Shown here: positions 58,279-64,000 of the stretch, piece by piece
Layout of the letters: each line of letters begins with the position of its first letter
How positions within the stretch are numbered: the first letter of the stretch is position 1
Assembly: GCA_934168365.1 (NCBI GenBank)
Contig: CAKPNJ010000003.1
Location: 47,159-111,158 of the forward strand
DNA length: 64,000 nucleotides
Reading direction: 5' to 3'
Source: an uncultured Clostridia bacterium
GTDB taxonomy: Bacteria; Bacillota; Clostridia; TANB77; CAG-508
Program-made: the position numbers and the translations under genes
Notes under the pieces: model-generated
Seen by the model: the letters and a program-made list of their open reading frames with translations, nothing else
What the model was told of the DNA's origin: nothing
Databases searched by the model: none

Positions 58279-60276
58279 TTAAACTGTCATAGCAATAAAT
58301 TCTTCTTCAGAAATTATTGTAATACCTAATTCTTGTGCTTTTTTTAATTTGCTTCCTGCATCTTCTCCTGCTAGTACATAATCTGTTTTTTTAGAAACAG
58401 AAGATGAAGTTTTTCCACCTAACTTTTCAATTATTTCACTTGCTTCGTCTCTTGAATAATGCTCTAAGGTTCCTGTTAACACAAAAGTTTTTCCTGCTAG
58501 TTTACCTGTTGAACTTTTTTTCGTTTCTGCTTTCATATTAACTCCAGCTTGTTTTAATTTATTTATTAAATCAATAGTTTGTTCTTGTCTAAAAAATTCA
58601 TAAATAGCGTGTGCTGTTATTTCTCCAACATCGTCTATCATTCTTAATTCTTCATAAGAAGCTTCCATCAATTTATCCATATTTCTAAAATATTTTGCAA
58701 GTGTTTTAGCTGATTTTACACCAACATGTCTTATTCCAAGTGAATTTATAACTCTATATAAATCTCTTGTTTTGCTCTCTTCAATTGCATTCATTAAATT
58801 CTGTGCAAACTTTTTACCATTTTTCTTTAATGATTCAAAATCTTCTATTGTTAATTTATATATATCTGCAATGTTTGATATTAGCTTTCTTTCTATTAGT
58901 TCTCCAATAATAGCTTCACCAAGTCCATCTATGTTCATTGCATCTTTAGAAGCAAAGTGAATAATACTTCTGTATAATTTGGCTGGGCATTCAACTCCTA
59001 TACATCTAACTACTGCTTCGCCTTCTTCTCTTACGGCCTCTGCTCCACAGACTGGACAAGTACTTGGCATTTCAAATTTCTTTTCTGTACCATCACGTTT
59101 TCTTTTATTTACTCCAACTACTTCTGGAATAACATCTCCGGCTTTTTGAATAATAACTCTATCGCCTATTCTAATATCATTTTGCTTAATATAGTCTTCA
59201 TTGTGAAGAGTAGTTTTTGAGATTTTAGAACCTGCTACATATACTGGCTCCAAAATGGCCATAGGTGTAATTGCTCCTGTTCTTCCAACTTGACAAATAA
59301 TGTCTTTTAATAAAGTTTCTTTTTTCTCTGGTGGATACTTGTAAGCAACTGCCCATCTTGGTGTCTTATATGTTGTTCCAACTTTCTCTCTTAGTTCTAA
59401 ATCATTTACCTTCACAACTGCACCATCTATACCAAAATCCAAATCATTGCGCATATTTCCAATGTCTTCAATAGCTTTTCTAACTTCTTGCATATTATTG
59501 CACAATATTTTTACTGGATTAACATTAAAGCCTAATTTTTCTAGATATAGCAAACTTTCATAATGTGTTTCAAATTTAACATTGTCACATTTTTGCACAT
59601 TAAATACATAAATATCTAATGGTCTTGAAGCTGTGATTTTGCTATCTAATTGTCTTAATGAACCTGCAGCTGCATTTCTTGCATTTGCAAATTGCTCTTG
59701 TTCCTCTAATAACCTATCTTCATTTAATTTATCAAAATCTGTTTTGCCTATAAAAACTTCACCACGAACAGTTATAGAAATAGGTTCTTTTAGTTCTTTT
59801 GGCACATGCTTTATAGTTGCAATATTTTGCGTTACATCTTCTCCAACTATTCCATTCCCTCTTGTTGCACCTTTATAAAATTTGCCATTTCTATATTCAA
59901 TAGCTGAAGATAAACCATCTATTTTTGTTTCCACTACATAATTTAGTGGTCTATTATATAGTTCTGCAGCCTTTTTCATTTTTTCATCAAAGTCTTCAAT
60001 CTCTTCAAATGTAAACACATCCTGAAGACTTTGTAATGGCACTTCATGTGTAACCTTTTCAAAGCCTTTTTTTATGCTTCCCACACCAACTCTTTGAGTT
60101 GGAGAATCACTTGTTATTAGCTCTGGATATTCTTTTTCTATTTGCTTTAATTCTCTCATAAGCATATCATATTCATAATCACTAACAACTTGTTCATCAT
60201 CAAAATATTTCTTTGTGTAATATTGTAATAATGGTTTTAGCTCTTCAGCCCTTTTCTTTGCTTGTTCAAATTCCAT
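58279..60276 (-). CDS. ligA: NAD-dependent DNA ligase
   Basis: It seals nicks during replication and repair. The 665 residues show the complete LigA order. The adenylation domain has the active-site Lys in VVETKIDGLSSAIEYRNGKF (K about 116), KGATRGNGIVGEDVTQNIAT and ANARNAAAGSLRQLDSKITA. An OB-fold follows (CQVGRTGAITPMAILEPVYV). The zinc finger is at about 405-435 (CPVCGAEAVREEGEAVVRCI, GVECPAKL). Helix-hairpin-helix motifs and a C-terminal BRCT domain (KLAGKTFVLTGTLEHYSRDE) complete it. It lies 4 nt after the toxN gene, so toxin and ligase may share read-through transcription. Confidence 0.98.
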   Translation of the reverse strand: MEFEQAKKRAEELKPLLQYYTKKYFDDEQVVSDYEYDMLMRELKQIEKEYPELITSDSPTQRVGVGSIKKGFEKVTHEVPLQSLQDVFTFEEIEDFDEKMKKAAELYNRPLNYVVETKIDGLSSAIEYRNGKFYKGATRGNGIVGEDVTQNIATIKHVPKELKEPISITVRGEVFIGKTDFDKLNEDRLLEEQEQFANARNAAAGSLRQLDSKITASRPLDIYVFNVQKCDNVKFETHYESLLYLEKLGFNVNPVKILCNNMQEVRKAIEDIGNMRNDLDFGIDGAVVKVNDLELREKVGTTYKTPRWAVAYKYPPEKKETLLKDIICQVGRTGAITPMAILEPVYVAGSKISKTTLHNEDYIKQNDIRIGDRVIIQKAGDVIPEVVGVNKRKRDGTEKKFEMPSTCPVCGAEAVREEGEAVVRCIGVECPAKLYRSIIHFASKDAMNIDGLGEAIIGELIERKLISNIADIYKLTIEDFESLKKNGKKFAQNLMNAIEESKTRDLYRVINSLGIRHVGVKSAKTLAKYFRNMDKLMEASYEELRMIDDVGEITAHAIYEFFRQEQTIDLINKLKQAGVNMKAETKKSSTGKLAGKTFVLTGTLEHYSRDEASEIIEKLGGKTSSSVSKKTDYVLAGEDAGSKLKKAQELGITIISEEEFIAMTV

Positions 60277-60280
60277 AACT

Positions 60281-60796
60281 CTACCTCTTATTCTTTTGAT
60301 TATATTCTAGGCATTTCTCCTCTAGTAATTTAAAATTACAACATCTATTTCTTACGTTTTCGCTCAATCTTTCATTATTATACATTTCATATAATTTAAT
60401 CGATTTATTTTTTACTTGATAATAATGCGTATTTAGCCAATTTAATTGTTCTAATAATAATTTTTGATATTTAATTTTGTCTGTTTCTACATATTTTTTA
60501 TTTAAGTCTACTAAAGTATAGTTAGCCCTTTTTACAGGAATCATATTATTAAAATTTATTGCTCCAAGCTCTCCATCTTTGATCTTTAAAAAGTCTATCG
60601 TATTTTTCATAGTTTTATGTTTTGGTTTCGGACTAGATAGAGGAGCAAAATATTCATAGTTTTCTATACTGAATAAAATTCCAATAAATGGTCTTAACTC
60701 TTTCTCATTCTTGTTGTATGATACTTTTGTATCAAATTTTCTCAAATAGTCACAATATTGTGTATTTACTCTAACTATTTTAAATCTTAAAATCAT
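60281..60796 (-). CDS. toxN: ToxN/AbiQ-like type III toxin endoribonuclease
   Basis: The 171 residues are exactly the family length (known members 170-172). Family features are MILRFKIVRVNTQYCDYLRK (Y-C-D-Y-L), FDTKVSYNKNEKELRPFIGI (R-P-F-I-G), LFSIENYEYFAPLSSPKPKH (Y-F-A-P-L-S-S-P-K-x-K-H) and LGAINFNNMIPV. A basic C-terminal helix follows (NWLNTHYYQVKNKSIKLYEM). ToxN cleaves cellular and phage RNA and is held inactive by small pseudoknotted antitoxin RNAs cut from a tandem-repeat precursor. Exactly such repeats lie immediately upstream, with a terminator between them and the toxin. AGGAGG lies 8 nt before the ATG. The gene is intact. Confidence 0.9.
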   Translation of the reverse strand: MILRFKIVRVNTQYCDYLRKFDTKVSYNKNEKELRPFIGILFSIENYEYFAPLSSPKPKHKTMKNTIDFLKIKDGELGAINFNNMIPVKRANYTLVDLNKKYVETDKIKYQKLLLEQLNWLNTHYYQVKNKSIKLYEMYNNERLSENVRNRCCNFKLLEEKCLEYNQKNKR

Positions 60797-60838
60797 CTAG
60801 TTTCCTCCTGATATTTGAATTATATATTAAAATAAAAT

Positions 60839-60883
60839 AAAAAACAAGATTAGGTGCTAAATAAAATTTACGCCCCTAATCTT
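60839..60883 (-). terminator. Attenuating terminator between antitoxin repeats and toxN
   Basis: On the minus strand, AAGATTAGG..GTAAAT, loop TTT, ATTTA..CCTAATCTT, then G and TTTTTT. It would let the antitoxin RNA greatly outnumber the toxin mRNA, as in other type III loci. Confidence 0.88.
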
Positions 60884-60890
60884 CTTTTTT

Positions 60891-60995
60891 AAGTTCCAAT
60901 TTATGGCTGGAATCACCGCTTTTTTAAGTTCCAATTTATGGCTGGAATCACCGCTTTTTTAAGTTCCAATTTATGGCTGGAATCACCACTTTTTT
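60891..60995 (-). ncRNA. toxI: Type III antitoxin RNA: three tandem 35-nt repeats
   Basis: Three head-to-tail copies (60891-60925, 60926-60960, 60961-60995) have a period of exactly 35 nt. The only difference is one base in the promoter-proximal copy. Each unit on the minus strand has an A-run (AAAAAAG), GTGATTCCAGCC, then ATAAATTGGAACTT. TTCCA and TGGAA can pair, leaving GCC and flanking bases for a pseudoknot. AbiQ/ToxN antitoxins from Lactococcus, Bacillus and Pectobacterium have 2.8-5.5 repeats of 34-36 nt. The position (promoter, repeats, terminator, toxN) is the defining arrangement. Confidence 0.9.
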
Positions 60996-61003
60996 GCTAT
61001 ATA

Positions 61004-61040
61004 GCAATATTATTATATGTATCTTTTATAATAATATTGC
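61004..61040 (-). other. Perfect 14-bp hairpin in the antitoxin leader
   Basis: GCAATATTATTATA pairs with TATAATAATATTGC around a 9-nt loop (61018-61026). It lies between the promoter and the first repeat. It may protect the antitoxin precursor 5' end, or it may be the pgsA mRNA end; the pgsA stop is at 61115. Confidence 0.6.
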
Positions 61041-61052
61041 ATTTATATATAA

Positions 61053-61081
61053 ATAATAGCATATTTTTTTCAAATTATCAA
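61053..61081 (-). promoter_or_regulatory. SigA-type promoter of the toxI-toxN locus
   Basis: On the minus strand, TTGATA (61076-61081), a 17-nt spacer and TATTAT (61053-61058). It lies between pgsA and the repeats. Confidence 0.7.
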
Positions 61082-61114
61082 TAATATAATTGAAATTTAA
61101 ACACATTTTTTGTA

Positions 61115-61714
61115 CTACATTGAACCTTTGAATAGTTCTTTTCCGTTTTTTATGTATTCCCATCCTGAGAATATTGTTGCTACTACTGATACACTCATCA
61201 TTAGTGTAACTAGTAAGTTAATTACAAATGCATAGCCTGTTAAGTTTCCGCCAAATATTGTTCCATATGGATTTGGATCAATAAATGCTAATATAACTGC
61301 TACCATTTGTGTTACAGTTTTCATTTTTCCCCATATACTTGCAGCTATTACATTACCATCTTTTTGCACTGCTACTAGTCTATAGCCAGACACAATGAAT
61401 TCTCTAAATATAACTATAATTGGAATCCATGCTGGTAGGTGTCCAAATTCCACTAACATAATCATTGCTGCTATTACTACTATTTTATCAGCAATTGGGT
61501 CTAAAAATTTTCCAAATGTAGTTATTTGATTTTTTGACCTTGCAATATATCCATCAAGTTTATCTGTTATAGCCGCTATTATAAATATTAGGTCTACTAG
61601 TAAATATGTTATTGGTATACCCCATAAATCACCTTTTATTCCTAAAAATGGAATGATTACCATTATTGGTACTAAAATAATTCTTAATATTGTTAATTTG
61701 TTTGGTAAATTCAT
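61115..61714 (-). CDS. pgsA: CDP-diacylglycerol-glycerol-3-phosphate 3-phosphatidyltransferase
   Basis: It makes phosphatidylglycerol phosphate from CDP-diacylglycerol, the product of CdsA. The 199 residues have about five membrane helices. They start MNLPNKLTILRIILVPIMVI and carry the CDP-alcohol phosphotransferase signature D-G-x2-A-R-x8-G-x3-D-x3-D in ITDKLDGYIARSKNQITTFG, KFLDPIADKIV. The ATG at 61714 is chosen because GGAGG lies just upstream; an ATG four codons earlier overlaps that site. Confidence 0.95.
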   Translation of the reverse strand: MNLPNKLTILRIILVPIMVIIPFLGIKGDLWGIPITYLLVDLIFIIAAITDKLDGYIARSKNQITTFGKFLDPIADKIVVIAAMIMLVEFGHLPAWIPIIVIFREFIVSGYRLVAVQKDGNVIAASIWGKMKTVTQMVAVILAFIDPNPYGTIFGGNLTGYAFVINLLVTLMMSVSVVATIFSGWEYIKNGKELFKGSM

Positions 61715-61829
61715 AACTTCCTCCATAAAAATATAATGTACTAATTTTACTTAGTACATTATATATATAATTTTATAAAAAATAAATAGTTTTTTGATTT
61801 TTTAGATAAATATTTATTGCTCTAAACAT

Positions 61830-63755
61830 CTAAGGCATATTTTCTTCTAGAAATCCCTCTAACGAACTTATATCCTTTTCTGTTCTTTCTGCTTTTCCGG
61901 ATATATCTTCTACTTTGACAATTTCAGTATTTGTATCTGTTTCACTGCCTATTCCTTTGAGCTCTGTGTTTGATGGTGCATAATAATATGAATTTTCTAC
62001 TGTAGTAGATAAGTTCTTTTGTCCTACAATACCTCCTATTACATCTCCTCCGTCAAATTGTCCTTTATTATATGCTTTACTTATTATGCTTGTATTTTTT
62101 TGTAGTCCGACTATTCCTCCTAATGCATCTATTGTGTCTTCTGAATAGCTTTTTGTTTTTACTAACCCTGAATTATATACAGAATTTATACTTCCTCCTT
62201 TTTGTAATCCAACTATTCCTCCTGAAATTCCTCTTCCTTTACTTGCATTCGAAACAATTTCTCCTCCATTTGTGCATTTGTTTATTTCTCCTGCTTCTTG
62301 ATGGCCCGCTATTCCTCCTGCTTGTTGTTGTCCTGCTATTATACTTCCATTATTAGAACAGTTTCTTATTGTTCCTGCCTTCTGTCGTCCTACTATTCCT
62401 CCCACTATTCCTTTTTGAGCCATTAGATTAGCATTATTAGTACAATTATCTATATCGATTTGTGAGCTTATATATCCTATTATTCCGCCTATACCATCAT
62501 CAGCTGTTATATATCCATTGTTAATACAATTTGTTATTGTTCCTTCAAGCAATTGTTCTCCAACTATACCTCCTGCTTTTTGCATAGTAGCAATTACATC
62601 TCCGCTATTAGTACAATTATCTATAATAGTTTTTGTATTTGCACATCCTATTATTCCTCCTGCACCCACAGTTGCTGGTAATTTTTCCGAATTTCCTGTA
62701 CTTACTTTTCCACTGTTATTACAATTTATTATTGTTACCTTATTGGTTGATCCTTCTTTTCTCGCCGAACATCCTACTATTCCTCCTACTTGTTGGTATG
62801 TGGCTATAACAGTTCCAATATTAGCGCAATTACTTATTGTAATGTCTTCTCCCATACTTGCATAAGCTTGTCCCACTATTCCTCCTGCAGATTTTCCTTT
62901 TCCTGTTTTCAACGCATCATCTTTTGCTGTCACATTTCCATAGTTTTTACAGTTATCTATACCACCTTTATTTATATTACCAACTATTCCTCCTACATAT
63001 AGTCCACTATAAGTGTTTTCATTATCTTGTGCTATTATAGTTGCTTTGTTAGTACAGTTTATTATTTTTCCGTCACTTGCTCCTACTATTCCTCCTACAC
63101 GTGTATTTCCTATTATTGTTCCTTCATATATATTTAAATTTTTTACAATTCCTTTTTCCTGTAATGATCCTATTAGTCCTACTCCATGCATTGTTGGTTG
63201 TGTTATTTTTATTCCTGTTATTACATTTCCTTTTCCATCTAATGTACCATTAAAATATCCACTCATATCCCATATTTCTGGATATTCACCAGTTGGACCT
63301 ATTCCTATTGGAGTAAATTCTTTGTTACCTAAATTTATTGACTTTATAATACTTACAAATTTTCCTTCAAATGTTTCTCCTGCATTTACTTGGCTTGCAA
63401 AGAATGCTAGTTGTTCTGCTGTTTCTATTGTATATGGATCTTCTTCTGTTCCATTTCCTGAACTAAAACTATCTGCTATTTCTCCACTCCATGGTGTTAG
63501 ACTTCCAACTGTCTTTTCATTTAACCAATTTTCTAATCCATTTATTTGTTCCATATCTTTTTGTGCGCTTTCATTAGCTTTGTTCTGGGCATCTTTGGCT
63601 TTTTGCATTATTCCATTATCTCCAAATAACGCACTTATACTTACTCCTGCTAATATTAACAATACTACAATTGTTACTACAAGTGCTATTAGTGTAATAC
63701 CACTTTGTTTTGAATAATTATTTGAACTATTTTTTAATTCTTCATTTAATTGCAT
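61830..63755 (-). CDS. Pilin-like surface protein with about 13 GLUG repeats
   Basis: The 641 residues open with a short basic leader and a type IV pilin-style segment (SKQSGITLIALVVTIVVLLI, then LAGVSISALFGDNGIMQKAK). Gly is at the cleavage position, but Ile-Thr-Leu-Ile replaces the usual Phe-Thr-Leu-Ile-Glu. After a linker (about 65-120) come about 13 imperfect repeats of 25-40 residues built on GGIVG...I.NC.N.G.I (for example GGIVGRQKAGTIRNCSNNGS and GGIAGHQEAGEINKCTNGGE). These are GLUG motifs forming a beta-solenoid. The end has no LPXTG or dockerin. It is probably displayed through the pilin-like helix, as adhesin or carbohydrate binder. No pilin peptidase or assembly ATPase is in the window. 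GGAG lies 8 nt before the ATG. Confidence 0.85.
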   Translation of the reverse strand: MQLNEELKNSSNNYSKQSGITLIALVVTIVVLLILAGVSISALFGDNGIMQKAKDAQNKANESAQKDMEQINGLENWLNEKTVGSLTPWSGEIADSFSSGNGTEEDPYTIETAEQLAFFASQVNAGETFEGKFVSIIKSINLGNKEFTPIGIGPTGEYPEIWDMSGYFNGTLDGKGNVITGIKITQPTMHGVGLIGSLQEKGIVKNLNIYEGTIIGNTRVGGIVGASDGKIINCTNKATIIAQDNENTYSGLYVGGIVGNINKGGIDNCKNYGNVTAKDDALKTGKGKSAGGIVGQAYASMGEDITISNCANIGTVIATYQQVGGIVGCSARKEGSTNKVTIINCNNSGKVSTGNSEKLPATVGAGGIIGCANTKTIIDNCTNSGDVIATMQKAGGIVGEQLLEGTITNCINNGYITADDGIGGIIGYISSQIDIDNCTNNANLMAQKGIVGGIVGRQKAGTIRNCSNNGSIIAGQQQAGGIAGHQEAGEINKCTNGGEIVSNASKGRGISGGIVGLQKGGSINSVYNSGLVKTKSYSEDTIDALGGIVGLQKNTSIISKAYNKGQFDGGDVIGGIVGQKNLSTTVENSYYYAPSNTELKGIGSETDTNTEIVKVEDISGKAERTEKDISSLEGFLEENMP

Positions 63756-63879
63756 CTTTATTTCTCCTTCTTCTTTTGCTTTTTTAAGTTCATTTTAAAA
63801 TTCTTCCTTTTCATTAGTATTGCCTCAAATAAAATACTTATTCATTTGTCTTAATCAGTAGATATATACCTACTATGCA

Positions 63880-63908
63880 AATATATACCATCTTTTTACC
63901 TTTGTCAA
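63880..63908 (-). promoter_or_regulatory. SigA-type promoter of the GLUG protein gene
   Basis: On the minus strand, TTGACA (63903-63908), a 17-nt spacer and TATATT (63880-63885). AGTAG..CTACT (63858-63875) forms a small dyad over the expected start site and could be an operator. The remaining sequence to 64000 shows no gene. Confidence 0.8.
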
Positions 63909-64000
63909 TATTTACTGATAATTTCATTGCATAAACTTTTTGTGGGAACACCACTTTTGATATCAACCATACATTACTTTATTTAAAAATTTTCTTATAT

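Noticed and set aside
60891..60995. CRISPR array
   Set aside because: The 35-nt repeats are directly adjacent with no spacers, and a ToxN-like gene follows instead of cas genes.
63013..63717. 234-codon plus-strand frame opposite the GLUG protein
   Set aside because: Mirror image of a repetitive minus-strand gene with a promoter, ribosome site and recognisable domains. No ribosome site on the plus strand.

Overview
The window comes from a low-GC, spore-lineage Firmicute. The best fit is an uncultured, gut-type member of the Clostridia. The evidence is very AT-rich DNA, AGGAGG ribosome sites, TTGACA-17-TATAAT promoters, a Gram-positive PolC, RNase Y, the yabP-yabQ-divIC cluster, a SigH-type sigma factor, cell-wall SH3 proteins, a sortase with an LPQTG protein, and a dockerin. 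I see no conjugative element, prophage, insertion sequence or CRISPR array.

Layout. 1-1295 (-): start of a U32 peptidase that runs off the left edge. 1399-17548 (+): a Cys/Gly-rich micropeptide, two secreted SH3 proteins (one with a dockerin), tRNA-Thr(CGT), ftsY, a UPF0182 membrane protein, rny, pta with two tandem ackA copies, a Xer recombinase and small genes. 17598-18554: a gene-free, extremely AT-rich stretch where gene orientation flips, so a candidate replication terminus. 18555-33558 (-): PP2C-like phosphatase, rho, divIC/yabQ/yabP, a short aspartokinase, prfB with its programmed frameshift, HD protein, copA/copZ, an Lgt-like protein, a frameshifted DUF2225 gene, secA and two unknown genes. 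34524-43771 (-): AI-2E-type permease, Cys-rich CBS protein, ASCH-Nudix fusion, HAD protein, murD, a CMP-kinase-like protein, and uvrA behind a LexA-boxed promoter. 43971-54192 (-): L,D-transpeptidase, a cluster of five DnaA boxes, DUF1294, then polC-rseP-cdsA-uppS-frr-pyrH, interrupted by two structured palindromic elements. 54336-63755: a frameshifted sortase facing its likely LPQTG substrate, ychF, tRNA-Thr(GGT), sigH, ligA, a type III toxin-antitoxin locus, pgsA and a pilin-like GLUG-repeat surface protein.

How the genes work together. pta-ackA is the acetate/ATP branch of fermentation. The second kinase copy has lost several residues that are nearly invariant in the family. pyrH-frr-uppS-cdsA-rseP-polC keeps the classical Firmicute order but lacks rpsB-tsf before it and dxr inside it. 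copA and copZ form a copper-export pair. Three small unrelated genes (5473, 17153, 57934) each have their own strong promoter and terminator and differ in base use from their neighbours.

The most notable system is at 60281-61081. A ToxN/AbiQ-like endoribonuclease gene is preceded, in order, by a promoter, three tandem 35-nt repeats and a terminator. This is the architecture of a type III (RNA antitoxin) anti-phage toxin-antitoxin locus, sitting between ligA and pgsA.
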